Assembly (NCBI RefSeq): GCF_030586805.1
Contig: NZ_JAOSIM010000001.1
Span: forward strand, 1 to 64,000
Length of the DNA stretch: 64,000 bases
From: Candidatus Phytoplasma fabacearum
GTDB taxonomy: Bacteria; Bacillota_I; Bacilli_A; Acholeplasmatales; Acholeplasmataceae
Reading direction: 5' to 3'
The notes under the pieces are model-generated. The model saw nothing but the letters and a program-made list of their open reading frames with translations. It did no database searches and was not told the origin of the DNA. Positions 8,957 through 19,282 of the stretch are shown here, one piece after another (the stretch's first letter is position 1; every line of letters begins with the position of its first letter). Made by a program: the position numbers and the translations under genes.

Positions 8957-11900
8957 ATGCATGAAAAAAAATTTAAAAATGATGATGTTAATTGTTTAGA
9001 TGATTTATCAAAAGGAAATCATGATCCTATAATAAATTTTTTAATTCAAAAAATAATTAATTTGTGTCAAGAAATTCAAAAAATAAATTTATTCAATGAC
9101 AACTATATGAAAGATTTTTTAATTTTTTTACCTATTTATAGTGCTAATCCTTATACAAATTTAACTCCTCAATTTGCATCTAATATTCCTCAATTACATT
9201 TGGATTATCATTATAATGTAGATAATTTAAAACAACAACTTAGTAAAAATTTAGAAAAATCTAAGTTAATTACAACTAATAAAGAAATTTATTTAAATCA
9301 AGAATTTAAAAAACGAAAACAACAAAGTGTTTTGCAAAAAAGTCGAATTATTGCAGAATATAATATTCAAAAAGAAAAGTTGAATTACAAATATAATTTG
9401 GATTTTGAAAAGTTAAATTTGTTGGAAAAAGAATTACAACAACAACGAATGGAACAAAATAATTTTTTTACAGAACAATATTCTCAGGTTAATCAAAAAT
9501 ATCAAAAAAATGTTTCAGATATTTATGATTTTTTTCATCAAAAAATTATTATTTTAAATCAAAAAATTAAACAATTAAAAGATATTTTTAATCATTCTTT
9601 AGAAAATATGAAAAATTTTTATCAAAATCAAATTCAAAAATTACAAGAAAAACAAAAACAACAAGAGATTGATTTTTCTGAAGAAATTAAAAATGCTTTT
9701 AATGTTTTTCAACAAAAAATAGAAATGCATAATAAAATTTTTGATCAATTAAAATTTGAATTTATAAAACAACAAGAAATACTTTGGCAAAAAAAACATA
9801 AAATTTGGGATCAAAATATAATAGGATTTTTTTTTATTCATCCAATGTTTTTAAATAGTTACCCTGTTATGATGAATTTAATGCGAGAGTTTTTTTTGTA
9901 TCAAAAAATATATTTGATGCGTTTGTATGATTGGCGTTTCCAATATATGAAATTTAAACTTATTTATAATCGTAAATTGAATATTGTTGAATATAAAAAG
10001 CAAATTTTCCAAAAAATAAAAAATTTTCAGATTAACAATCTTGATTTAATTAAAAAAAAAGAGCAAAAATTGATTTATAATAATTATTTACAAAAAATTG
10101 ATAATTTAGAAATGGACTTAACATTATTAAAAATAAAAAAAAAATACGGTATAATTCAGGAAGAAGTTATAGATGAACAACATAAACAAAAATTATCTTA
10201 TGAACATTTGCAAAAAAATTTTATTTTAATTGAAAAATTAAATGATATACAATATCAAAAAGATATATTATTATTGCAAAAACAAACTCAAGAACGTAAA
10301 TTTTTGCTAAAAATGCAATTACAAATGAAAAAAATTCCTTTAAAAATGAAATATGATCATGAAATATTTGAAAATCTTCAAGAAATACAAAAATTAAAAG
10401 AAAAAATTTATAATTTAAATTATCATCAAGAATATGAAATAAATTTAAAAAATATTATTTATAAACAAAAAAAACAAAATTATTTATACAAAGTTGAAAT
10501 ACCAAAAATTAAAATTCGTGATATTATTGCTAAAAACAGTTTTATTAAACAAAAAAATTTAATAAATGTTATATTATTTAATAATTATTTAAATAAACAA
10601 AACCAAACGCATTCTAGAATTTTGCAAAAAATTAAAGAAAATTTGGATCTTTTTTGGAATTTGTATCCAAAAACAATTAATAACTATTTTTCTGTAATTA
10701 ATTTAAACTTAATTTATAAATTAAATAAAATTTTTGTAGACAATATTATAGATGAACATTTTAAATATCTTTATTTATTGAAAATAAATATGTTTGATTT
10801 ACGATTAAATAGGATAAAACAAAAAATTAATTTAAATAAAGTAATTTTAAATTTTTATAATCAAAATATTTCGTTTATTAGTGTATTAATGCATCAGATG
10901 AAATTAAAAAATTTGGATAAGAATACAAAATTTTTAGTTTTTTTTGAAAAAAAAATGAAAATTTATGAAAATATAGGGAATTTTTTCAAAAAAAAAATGA
11001 AATATTTAGAATATCAACAAAATAAACAACAACAATTAAAGCAACAAATGACTAATAAATTAAAAAAACAACAAAATCGTTTTGTACAAACTAATAATTT
11101 ATTACAATATCAAATGTTTCAATTAACTATTAAACTTAGAAGTTTTTCGAATTCTAAATTTGGTAATCGTATTTTATATTGGTTTTATCTTAATAAAATG
11201 AAAAATAAATGGTCATATTATTATAATTATTTAGAATTACCTAGAAGTTTTTTTGGTCAAGAATATAATGATATTAATGAAGAAATTTCTCATATACAAA
11301 AAATTCAATCAGAGGAAGAACATTTTTTATTAAAAGAAAGTGAATATATTATTGATTGTATTTCTCAGGTATTTTTTGATATTACTCGGATAATACATGA
11401 TGATAGTTTAAAAGATATTATAATTAAATATCAAAAACAAGAAAAAAAACTTCGTCATGATATTAGTTTATACGAAAAACAAAATAAATTAAAATTAAAA
11501 GAAATGAAATGGCAAATAGATTTAATTCAAGATAATTTAAAAGATTCTTCAATAGAAATAGATAAAGATTTCATTCTTCAAAAACAAAAAACTAAAAAAA
11601 TATATGATAAAAAAACAAAAAAAATTAATTATGAATGTAAAAATCAATTATATCTCTATCAAAAACATGTAAAAGATCAAAATCATCGTAATAATCTTTT
11701 TAAGATGCATAAAAATGACGAAATAGACAAAATTTTATTTAAACATTTGCATCAAAATAAAGAAATTATTACAAGTAATAATCAATTGTTTAATCAAATT
11801 AATAAAATTAAAATTTATCAACAATTTCAAATCAAAAAAATATTGTTTTTACAAAAAATTCGTTTAATTTTTTTAAAATTTTTTTGGTGTTATAAATTTT

Positions 11901-12019
11901 ATAAAAACAAACAACTTTTAAAAAAAGATTTTAATAAAAATTTGATTATTTTGAAACAAAAAATGTTGATTAAATTTATGCGATTATATAAAAAATTAAT
12001 TCAAATATTTGGTATTTAA
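8957..12019 (+). CDS. Very large coiled-coil protein, unknown function
   Basis: 1020 aa, extremely rich in Lys, Gln, Asn, Ile and Leu, with long heptad-like helical stretches over about residues 80-270, 330-480 and 680-960. There is no N-terminal signal peptide, no convincing membrane segment, and no Walker A or signature motif, so it is not an SMC or Rad50 ATPase. A short Tyr/Phe/Trp-richer section around residues 285-330 interrupts the coils. AAGGGG lies about 13 bases before the ATG. It is followed 47 bases later by an XRE-cupin regulator. A structural or scaffold role is guesswork. Confidence 0.75.
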   Translation: MHEKKFKNDDVNCLDDLSKGNHDPIINFLIQKIINLCQEIQKINLFNDNYMKDFLIFLPIYSANPYTNLTPQFASNIPQLHLDYHYNVDNLKQQLSKNLEKSKLITTNKEIYLNQEFKKRKQQSVLQKSRIIAEYNIQKEKLNYKYNLDFEKLNLLEKELQQQRMEQNNFFTEQYSQVNQKYQKNVSDIYDFFHQKIIILNQKIKQLKDIFNHSLENMKNFYQNQIQKLQEKQKQQEIDFSEEIKNAFNVFQQKIEMHNKIFDQLKFEFIKQQEILWQKKHKIWDQNIIGFFFIHPMFLNSYPVMMNLMREFFLYQKIYLMRLYDWRFQYMKFKLIYNRKLNIVEYKKQIFQKIKNFQINNLDLIKKKEQKLIYNNYLQKIDNLEMDLTLLKIKKKYGIIQEEVIDEQHKQKLSYEHLQKNFILIEKLNDIQYQKDILLLQKQTQERKFLLKMQLQMKKIPLKMKYDHEIFENLQEIQKLKEKIYNLNYHQEYEINLKNIIYKQKKQNYLYKVEIPKIKIRDIIAKNSFIKQKNLINVILFNNYLNKQNQTHSRILQKIKENLDLFWNLYPKTINNYFSVINLNLIYKLNKIFVDNIIDEHFKYLYLLKINMFDLRLNRIKQKINLNKVILNFYNQNISFISVLMHQMKLKNLDKNTKFLVFFEKKMKIYENIGNFFKKKMKYLEYQQNKQQQLKQQMTNKLKKQQNRFVQTNNLLQYQMFQLTIKLRSFSNSKFGNRILYWFYLNKMKNKWSYYYNYLELPRSFFGQEYNDINEEISHIQKIQSEEEHFLLKESEYIIDCISQVFFDITRIIHDDSLKDIIIKYQKQEKKLRHDISLYEKQNKLKLKEMKWQIDLIQDNLKDSSIEIDKDFILQKQKTKKIYDKKTKKINYECKNQLYLYQKHVKDQNHRNNLFKMHKNDEIDKILFKHLHQNKEIITSNNQLFNQINKIKIYQQFQIKKILFLQKIRLIFLKFFWCYKFYKNKQLLKKDFNKNLIILKQKMLIKFMRLYKKLIQIFGI

Positions 12020-12066
12020 ATTTTATATTATTTTAGTAAAATATACGAGGAAATTAGAATAATAAT

Positions 12067-12600
12067 ATGTATATAGGTGATAAAATTCGAAATTTGAGGT
12101 TGCAACAACAATTAACTCAAAGAGAATTGGCTCAAAAAATTAATATGACTACAGGTTATGTTTCGCAGATTGAAAATAATTTAATCTTGCCTTCTTTAAA
12201 TACTTTATTTTTAATTTTAAAAATTTTTAAAATTTCAATAGTAGATTTTTTTAAATATGAAGAATCTATGATGGTTATCAATAAAAAAATAGATTTCAAT
12301 ATTCAACATAATCCTCATTTAAAAAATAAAATTTATCATATTTTTAAAAATTTAGATAAATTTAAAATAGAACCGCTTATTATTGATCTTAAACCCCAAG
12401 GTCAAACCGAATTACAACTTAAATCTTTGAGTCATGAATTTTTTTTTGTTTTAGAGGGAGAGGTTTTTTTAATTTTGGATAAATTACATTATTTGTTGAA
12501 ACAAGAAGATACCTTATATTTAGGTTCTAATAAAGAATATTATTTTGTAAATAATCAAAATTATAAAAATTCTAAAATTTTAAAAATAATTATTTTTTAG
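12067..12600 (+). CDS. XRE-family regulator with C-terminal cupin domain
   Basis: 177 aa. Residues 1-62 form a lambda-repressor-type helix-turn-helix (KIRNLRLQQQLTQRELAQKI, then TGYVSQIENN and PSLNTLFLI). Residues about 100-177 form a small beta-rich cupin fold (EFFFVLEGEVFLILDKLHYLLKQEDTLYL-like pattern). Such proteins are one-component transcription factors sensing small ligands; the ligand here is unknown. It is one of few transcription factors expected in a reduced genome. GAGGAAA lies about 15 bases upstream of ATG, and it may be cotranscribed with the coiled-coil gene. Confidence 0.88.
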   Translation: MYIGDKIRNLRLQQQLTQRELAQKINMTTGYVSQIENNLILPSLNTLFLILKIFKISIVDFFKYEESMMVINKKIDFNIQHNPHLKNKIYHIFKNLDKFKIEPLIIDLKPQGQTELQLKSLSHEFFFVLEGEVFLILDKLHYLLKQEDTLYLGSNKEYYFVNNQNYKNSKILKIIIF

Positions 12601-12823
12601 AAAATAGTTCTAATGATATAAAAAAATATTATTTAATTGAAATAAAAAATATTAATTATATTGGTTTTCTTTAAAATTGATTATGTAAAATAATTAATTT
12701 TATAACTTTTTAGGAAATTATTTTGATTTTAATAAATTTATTATAATTATAAATTATTGAAAAAATAATAGGATTTTTTCTCAGATAGAAAAAAATTTTA
12801 TAGATAGTTTTTAGGAGATGTTA

Positions 12824-12832
12824 TGATATAAT
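12824..12832 (+). promoter_or_regulatory. Extended -10 promoter element for tRNA-Leu
   Basis: TGATATAAT matches the extended -10 consensus TGnTATAAT exactly and ends 60 bases before the tRNA. No good -35 box is seen, as is usual for extended -10 promoters. Confidence 0.5.
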
Positions 12833-12891
12833 CTTACTATATAATTAATTAGTATTATTAATAATTTATTTATAATTGATTTATTATTAAT

Positions 12892-12979
12892 GCTGATGTG
12901 GCGGAATTGGTAGACGCATTTGACTCAAAATCAAACAAGTGAATAACTTATATCGGTTCGAGTCCGATCATCAGTACCA
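12892..12979 (+). tRNA. tRNA-Leu (anticodon CAA)
   Basis: An 88-base cloverleaf. The acceptor strand GCTGATG pairs with CATCAGT (one G-U at the end). The anticodon stem TTTGA/TCAAA carries the loop CTCAAAA, giving CAA, which reads UUG. A long variable arm and the T-arm GGTTCGAGTCC are present, and the 3' CCA is encoded. The class II variable arm fits leucine. Confidence 0.95.
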
Positions 12980-13012
12980 TACCATCCAAAAAATTATTTG
13001 ATTTTTAAAGTT

Positions 13013-13039
13013 ACATGGAAGAACTATTCATGTTTTTTT
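13013..13039 (+). terminator. Terminator after tRNA-Leu
   Basis: A 7-base stem (ACATGGA with TTCATGT, one G-U pair) with a 7-base loop is followed by seven T residues, 34 bases after the tRNA. Confidence 0.65.
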
Positions 13040-13103
13040 GTTTTATATATGGAACTTTAGGGTAATTAATTAAAATAATTAATAAATTAAGTTGAGATCG
13101 ATA

Positions 13104-16100
13104 ATGAAGTTTTATTCAAAATTTATAAATTTTATTAAAAATAAAAATATTAAAAATTTTCCATTAATAGAAGTTATTGTTAATGATAAACAAACGAAAA
13201 GTTGGGATTGTTTTTTCCAAATAGAAGAATATCCTGAAGAAATTACACATTTTAATATTTTTGAGAAAGAATTTAAAGATTTTTTTTTAAAACAATTAAG
13301 TGAAGATTTAGAAAATTTTGTAGAATTGCAACCTATAATTAATGTGCATTTTCGTATTCTAGATTGGAATCTGTTAAAGGATGATTATATTTGGAAAAAA
13401 CATTATCAATATATGTTAGATAAAATTGTTACAAACTTGGGCATAGATATAGATAAAAAATTAATATTTTTTTTTCAAAATACTCCTATTTTGGATCTAA
13501 ATACCAAAAAGTGTTTATTTAAAATAGAGAATAAAATAGAAGAAATGTTTGACATTTCAGAATTAAAATTAAAAATGAATCAATTAAAAGACTTATTTAT
13601 GAAATTTTATAATTTTAATTTTGATTTTGATTTTGAATTTTTACAGTTTGATAAAGATGTTATTGCCGAAAAAACAGTTCATCAATATAAAGATTTTTCC
13701 AATAACTTATCAAAAAATAATAAAAATATTCCTTTATTTAATTTTCAAGACATTCCCATTTTTTATGATGAAATGTTTTTATTTTATAAAAAATTTCCGC
13801 AAATCATCCTTCAAGGTTATATTCAATTTGTAATCGATAATGATAAGTATGGAACATTTTGGATTAGTTTTTATTTGGTAGATCCTATTAGTTGTCAAGA
13901 TTCTATTTTAGTTAAAAAATTTTTATCTAAAGATATAAAAACGGCTAAAAGAGAGCGTGATAATTTGCTTAATGTTTTGCGTGAGGGAATTTTAATATCA
14001 GCTGTTATTGAAATTAAACCATCTAAACCGATCAAAGATAAAGTAAAAAGTTTTTATTTTAATTTAAAAGATTATAAGATTTTAGATAAATCATCTATTT
14101 TTTTGAAAAAAACAGATGATTATATTGGCGAAAAGCGAATTGAATTTCATACACATACTAAAATGTCCAATTTGGATGCTATTACTAGTGCTAAAGATTA
14201 TATAGAATTAGCAGAAAAATGGGGTCATGAAGCTATTGCTTTTACAGATCATGATGGTTTATATGCTTTTCCAGAAATTTATAAATATATTTACAATAAA
14301 AATATTAAAGTTATTTTAGGAGTTGAATTAGATTTCATCGAAGAAAAACCAATTTTTATTACTAATCAAGAAATTAATTTAAATAAATTTTCGGATTTTG
14401 TTTTGAAAAATCATAATTATGTGGTTTTAGATATTGAAACTACTGGTTTTTCTAAAACTAGGGACCGTATTATTTCTATAGCTGCCGTTAAAATTAAAAA
14501 TGGTAAAATTATAGAATGTTTTGATGAATTAATTAATCCGGGTAAAGATATAAAGATCAGTAATTTTATTCAGAGATTGACTAATATTTCTGAAGAAATT
14601 TTATTAAACAAACCTCATATTAAAGAAATTTTGCTAAAATTTTTAGATTTTATTAGAGATTGTCCTAATTGTGTTTTAGTAGCTCATAATGCCAGTTTTG
14701 ATATTGAATTTTTACAAGAAATATTTAAAAATATTGGTTTACATTGGCCTTTATTACCAGTTATTGACACTTTAACTTTAGCTCAAAAATATTTCAATAA
14801 GATTTTGAAATATTTTTCTTTAGAAAAAATTGTTAAATCTTTTAAAATTAAACTTGATTCAGAAGGTCAATACCATAATGCTTTATTCGATGCTCGCGCT
14901 ACTGCTCTTATTTTTTTAGAAATGTTAGAGCAATTAGAAGCGCAAAAAATATTTAATTTTTATGATTTACAAGGTTCTTTAGATATTAAATTTGAGAGAC
15001 CTTATCATGTTAATATTATAGTTAAAAACAAAAAAGGTTATAATAATTTATTTCATTTAATAAGTGATGCTTTAACAAGGGATTTTATAAAAAAACCTCG
15101 TTTATTAAAATCTAATTTTGAAAAATACAGAGAAGGTTTATTAATTGGTAGCGGTTGTTTTGATAGTAATGTTTTCAATATTGCTTTATATAAAAATAAT
15201 TATGATTTAGCTAAAGCTATTTCTTATTATGATTATATCGAAGTTCAACCTCCTCAGGCTTATCGTCATATTATTTATGATTTAAATGGTGATTCGGATT
15301 TTGATATAGATAATTCTTATGGATTAAGTATAATAAAAGATACTATTATTAAAATCATTAAAGAAGCTCAAAGACAAAATAAAATTATTATTGCAACAGG
15401 AGATGTTCATTATTTATATCCTTACGAAAAAATTTTACGTGAAGTTTATATTAATGCGAAATTAATTGGTGGAGGTTTACATCGTCTTTCGAAATATCCT
15501 TCAAAATTTTTACCTGATAATTATTTTTTAACTACTCAAGAAATGTTAGATTCTTTTAATTTTATTTCTGATGAAAAATTGAAAAAAGATTTGGTTATCA
15601 ATAATACTCATTTATTGAATCAACAAATCGAAAAATTTAAATTTTTTTCTGATCAACTTTTTAATATTCCTGATGATATGTTTGTTAAAAATCTAAAAAT
15701 TTCTAGCATTAGGTCAGAAATTCTTAATATTGTTAATGAAAAAATTTTGAATTTGTATGGAAAATTATTACATCCTATCATTAAATATAGGATTGAACAA
15801 GAATTATCTGTAATTGCGCCTAAAGATAATTTGGAAAATAATAATATTGTAGCGATTTATTATTTATCATATTTATTAGTTAAAAAATCTACTGAAGATG
15901 GTTATCCAGTAGGTTCGCGTGGTTCAGTTGGAGCCTCTTTAATAGCTAATATTTTGGGTATTACCGAAATTAATCCACTACCTCCGCATTATCGTTGTGT
16001 TGTTTGTAAATATACTATTATGAAAACGAGTATAACCGAAACGCTAACATCTGAATATCAAAATTATTTACAATCCTGGCCTTTTGTTATAGATATACAA

Positions 16101-17660
16101 CAATATCAAAAAAAGTTTAAAACTATATTTTCTGGTTATGATTTGCCAAAAGAGAGTTGTCCTTTTTGTAATCAACCTTTTGTGAAAGATGGTCAGGATA
16201 TTCCTTTTGAAACTTTTTTAGGCTTTGATGGTAATAAAAAACCAGATATCGATTTAAATTTTTCTGGAGACTATCAAAATCAGATTCATAATTATCTTAG
16301 AGAGTTGTTGGGAGAAAATTGTGTTTTTCGGGCTGGAACTATTCAAACAGTTGCTAAACAAAATGCTTATGGTTATATTAAATCTTTTATGGAAGAAAAA
16401 CAAATTATAATTCGTGATAACGAAAGAGATCGTAGAGTGATTATGATCGAAGGAGTTAAACGTTCTACAGGTCAACATCCTGGCGGAATTGTTATTATTC
16501 CTAGTGGATTATCTATATATGATGTTACTCCTATACAGTTTCCGGCTAATGATGTTTCTTCGGAATGGAAAACCACTCATTTTGATTATCACGCTTTAGA
16601 AAAAAATTTATTTAAGTTAGATATTTTGGGACATGATGACCCTACTTTGATTAAGTTTTTGATGGATGATGTTCTTAAAAATCCTTCTGAATTTCCTTTT
16701 AGTAGATTTCAAGATATTCCTGTTGATGATAATCTTGTTTATGAAATTTTTGCTAATAAAGAAGAATGCAAAACTTCTCAAGCAATTCCTGAATTTGGTA
16801 CACCTTTTGTTCGTAATATGTTAAATGAAATTTATCTGAAAGAAAAAAAATTTAATTTTTCTACTTTAGTGAAAGTATCAGGTTTATCTCATGGTACTGG
16901 TGTTTGGTCAGGTAATGCTCAAGATCAGTTGAAAAATAATAAAAGTATTTTTGATTTGATTACTTGTCGCGATGATATTTTAAATTATTTAATTTCTAAA
17001 GGGTTGAAAAAATTGGTTTCTTTTGAGATTATGGAATTGGTTCGCAAAGGAAAACAAAATAATGATAGACAAAAATGGTCAGATTTATCTAAAATAATGC
17101 GCGAGCATAATGTAAATGATTGGTATATTGAATCTTTACAAAAAATTCAGTATCTTTTTCCAAAACCACATGCTGCCGCTTATGTTTTAATGGCTTTACG
17201 AATAGCTTGGTTTAAAGTTCACGCTCCTTTACTTTTTTATAAAGGTTATTTTTCTACTAGAGTTTCTCAATTTGATTATGAAAATATGATGTTAACAACT
17301 GATAAAATAGCACAGATATTACAAAAATCTAATGAAAAAGATATGAAAGCAGTTCAAAAAGAAAAAATGCATACTTTAAAGATTGCTAAAGAAATGAAAG
17401 ATAGAGGTTATAATTTTTTGCCTATTGATTTAAATAAATCTGAAGCTAACTTGTTTGTGATGGATTTGTCATCTAATTCTTTAATTATGCCTTTTATTAC
17501 AATTGATGGTTTAGGCCAAGTAGGGGCTAATAATATTGTTAAAGCGCGTGGCGAAAAATTATTTACACAACAAGATTTTGAAAAACGAGTTAAATTAAAT
17601 AAAACTATTTTAAAAAAATTTCATGATTTAAATTTAATCCAACAATTGCCTCTAGAATGA
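13104..17660 (+). CDS. polC: DNA polymerase III alpha subunit, PolC type
   Basis: The replicative polymerase of low-GC Gram-positive lineages, with built-in proofreading (about 1518 aa). In order: an N-terminal and OB-fold region (1-340) and a PHP segment beginning with EFHTHTKMS near residue 348. A DnaQ-type 3'-5' exonuclease is inserted near residue 442 (VLDIETTGF, later HNASFD and HNALFDA), followed by the rest of PHP. The polymerase core has PDIDLNFSGDYQ near 1046 and SGLSHGTGVW near 1260. The CVVC...CPFC zinc cysteines are present near 965-1035. ATG 13104 was preferred; a TTG four codons upstream is possible. Confidence 0.96.
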   Translation: MKFYSKFINFIKNKNIKNFPLIEVIVNDKQTKSWDCFFQIEEYPEEITHFNIFEKEFKDFFLKQLSEDLENFVELQPIINVHFRILDWNLLKDDYIWKKHYQYMLDKIVTNLGIDIDKKLIFFFQNTPILDLNTKKCLFKIENKIEEMFDISELKLKMNQLKDLFMKFYNFNFDFDFEFLQFDKDVIAEKTVHQYKDFSNNLSKNNKNIPLFNFQDIPIFYDEMFLFYKKFPQIILQGYIQFVIDNDKYGTFWISFYLVDPISCQDSILVKKFLSKDIKTAKRERDNLLNVLREGILISAVIEIKPSKPIKDKVKSFYFNLKDYKILDKSSIFLKKTDDYIGEKRIEFHTHTKMSNLDAITSAKDYIELAEKWGHEAIAFTDHDGLYAFPEIYKYIYNKNIKVILGVELDFIEEKPIFITNQEINLNKFSDFVLKNHNYVVLDIETTGFSKTRDRIISIAAVKIKNGKIIECFDELINPGKDIKISNFIQRLTNISEEILLNKPHIKEILLKFLDFIRDCPNCVLVAHNASFDIEFLQEIFKNIGLHWPLLPVIDTLTLAQKYFNKILKYFSLEKIVKSFKIKLDSEGQYHNALFDARATALIFLEMLEQLEAQKIFNFYDLQGSLDIKFERPYHVNIIVKNKKGYNNLFHLISDALTRDFIKKPRLLKSNFEKYREGLLIGSGCFDSNVFNIALYKNNYDLAKAISYYDYIEVQPPQAYRHIIYDLNGDSDFDIDNSYGLSIIKDTIIKIIKEAQRQNKIIIATGDVHYLYPYEKILREVYINAKLIGGGLHRLSKYPSKFLPDNYFLTTQEMLDSFNFISDEKLKKDLVINNTHLLNQQIEKFKFFSDQLFNIPDDMFVKNLKISSIRSEILNIVNEKILNLYGKLLHPIIKYRIEQELSVIAPKDNLENNNIVAIYYLSYLLVKKSTEDGYPVGSRGSVGASLIANILGITEINPLPPHYRCVVCKYTIMKTSITETLTSEYQNYLQSWPFVIDIQQYQKKFKTIFSGYDLPKESCPFCNQPFVKDGQDIPFETFLGFDGNKKPDIDLNFSGDYQNQIHNYLRELLGENCVFRAGTIQTVAKQNAYGYIKSFMEEKQIIIRDNERDRRVIMIEGVKRSTGQHPGGIVIIPSGLSIYDVTPIQFPANDVSSEWKTTHFDYHALEKNLFKLDILGHDDPTLIKFLMDDVLKNPSEFPFSRFQDIPVDDNLVYEIFANKEECKTSQAIPEFGTPFVRNMLNEIYLKEKKFNFSTLVKVSGLSHGTGVWSGNAQDQLKNNKSIFDLITCRDDILNYLISKGLKKLVSFEIMELVRKGKQNNDRQKWSDLSKIMREHNVNDWYIESLQKIQYLFPKPHAAAYVLMALRIAWFKVHAPLLFYKGYFSTRVSQFDYENMMLTTDKIAQILQKSNEKDMKAVQKEKMHTLKIAKEMKDRGYNFLPIDLNKSEANLFVMDLSSNSLIMPFITIDGLGQVGANNIVKARGEKLFTQQDFEKRVKLNKTILKKFHDLNLIQQLPLE

Positions 17661-17701
17661 TATTTTGTAACTTTTAAACTATGAATTAATTGTTTTATAT
17701 A

Positions 17702-17710
17702 TGTTATAAT
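17702..17710 (+). promoter_or_regulatory. Extended -10 promoter element before the NADH oxidase-like gene
   Basis: TGTTATAAT matches TGnTATAAT and lies 94 bases before the ATG at 17804, in the short gap after polC. No clear -35 box is present. Confidence 0.45.
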
Positions 17711-17803
17711 TTAATTGTATATCTTCTATAATTGATTACTTATAAAAACTAAATTAACGGCAAATTATAAACAGAATTTTAATAGATAAAAAAAGGTGAT
17801 CTT

Positions 17804-19153
17804 ATGAATAAAAAGATGAAAGTTATAGTGATCGGTTGTACTCATTCAGGCACTGCAGCTGTTAAGACTATTCGAAAAACTTATCCATATGATAATATTG
17901 ATATTACCGTTTATGAAAGAAATAATAATGTTTCGTTTTTATCTTGCGGTATAGCTTTATATATTGGCGGAGTTGTTCAAGATGAAAAAGGGTTATTTTA
18001 TTCTAATGCTCAGGAATTATCTACATTGGGTATTAACATGCTTTTAGAACATGAAGTTCTTCGAATTAATTTCGATCAGAAAAAAATTTGGGTTAAAAAT
18101 TTGCAAACTAATGAAGAATTTTCTGATTATTTTGACAAATTAATTCTATCAACAGGTTCTTGGCCGGTTATTCCGAAAATTAATGGTATTAATTCTAAAA
18201 ACTTATTTTTATGTAAAAATTTTGATCATGCTAAAGAAATTATCCAATATGCTAAGAAAGTTAATAATATTACTATTGTAGGTGCCGGTTATATTGGTGT
18301 TGAATTAGCTGAAGCTTTTTCTTTGCAAAACAAAAAAGTGGTTTTAATTGATGCTGAAGATAGGATTATGTCGAAATATCTAGATATTGAATTTACTACA
18401 CCGGCTCAACAACAATTTACTAAACATAATGTTCAATTAGCTTTAGGACAAAAAGTCTCTCAGTTTGTTACTCAAGACGAATTAGTTACTCATGTACAAA
18501 CTGATAAAAATACTTTTTCTACAGAAATGGTTATTTTATGTATTAGTTTTGTTCCTAATTCAAGTATCGCTAATAATTATTTAAAAACATCACCTAATGG
18601 CGCTTTTATTGTGAATGATTTTTTACAAACCTCTCATCCTGATGTTTACGCTTGCGGCGATTGTATTAATGTATTATATAATCCTTTAATGGATTATAAA
18701 TATATTCCTTTAGCTACTAATGCTGTTAAAACAGGTACTGTTGTAGGTTTAAATATTAAGGAAAATAGAATAGCTTTTTCCGGAGTACAAGGTACTAGTG
18801 CTATTAAAATATATGAATTAAATATTGCTTCTACAGGAATTACAGAATATGTAGCTTCGCAACTAAAATTAAATTATGATGTTGAAATTATTAAAGATGC
18901 TGACAAACCTGAATTTATGCCTGATTATAACGGAGTTATTTTTAAGATTATATTCGAAAAAGACACTAAGAAAATTTTAGGTGGTCAAATTTTATCGAAA
19001 TCTAATTTGTTAGAACAAATTAACACTTTAAGTTTATGTATTCAAAAAAAGATGACTGTGAACAATTTATTTTCTATTGATTCTTATTTCAATCCTCATT
19101 ACAACAAACCTTTTAGTTTATTACAATTAGCAACTTTAAGGTGTTTAAAATAA
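17804..19153 (+). CDS. nox: FAD-dependent NADH oxidase / CoA-disulfide reductase family protein
   Basis: 449 aa of the pyridine nucleotide-disulfide oxidoreductase class. An N-terminal FAD motif (VIVIGCTHSGTAA) is followed by the redox-active single cysteine in SFLSCGIAL near residue 46. A second nucleotide-binding motif ITIVGAGYIGVELAEAF lies near 158 for NAD(P)H. The FAD-contact YACGDC is near 285, with a C-terminal dimerisation domain. Known relatives are water-forming NADH oxidases that regenerate NAD+ and remove oxygen, or CoA-disulfide reductases; sequence alone does not separate them. AAAAGGTGAT precedes the ATG at good spacing. Confidence 0.88.
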   Translation: MNKKMKVIVIGCTHSGTAAVKTIRKTYPYDNIDITVYERNNNVSFLSCGIALYIGGVVQDEKGLFYSNAQELSTLGINMLLEHEVLRINFDQKKIWVKNLQTNEEFSDYFDKLILSTGSWPVIPKINGINSKNLFLCKNFDHAKEIIQYAKKVNNITIVGAGYIGVELAEAFSLQNKKVVLIDAEDRIMSKYLDIEFTTPAQQQFTKHNVQLALGQKVSQFVTQDELVTHVQTDKNTFSTEMVILCISFVPNSSIANNYLKTSPNGAFIVNDFLQTSHPDVYACGDCINVLYNPLMDYKYIPLATNAVKTGTVVGLNIKENRIAFSGVQGTSAIKIYELNIASTGITEYVASQLKLNYDVEIIKDADKPEFMPDYNGVIFKIIFEKDTKKILGGQILSKSNLLEQINTLSLCIQKKMTVNNLFSIDSYFNPHYNKPFSLLQLATLRCLK

Positions 19154-19282
19154 TTCAAATTTTTATTTGATGTTATTGTTTTGAAAAACTTTATTTGATT
19201 TTTTCTAAATAAAAGAGTTAAAATCATATATTTTTCTTATAATCCTATTTTAAATATAAATTTGCTGAAGAGGTTTTATCTT

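Noticed and set aside
8957-12019. SMC/JetC-type ATPase
   Set aside because: No Walker A, signature or Walker B motif is visible, and the ends are not globular ATPase-like.
16254-16478. Minus-strand ORF inside polC
   Set aside because: Shadow of the conserved PolC catalytic region.
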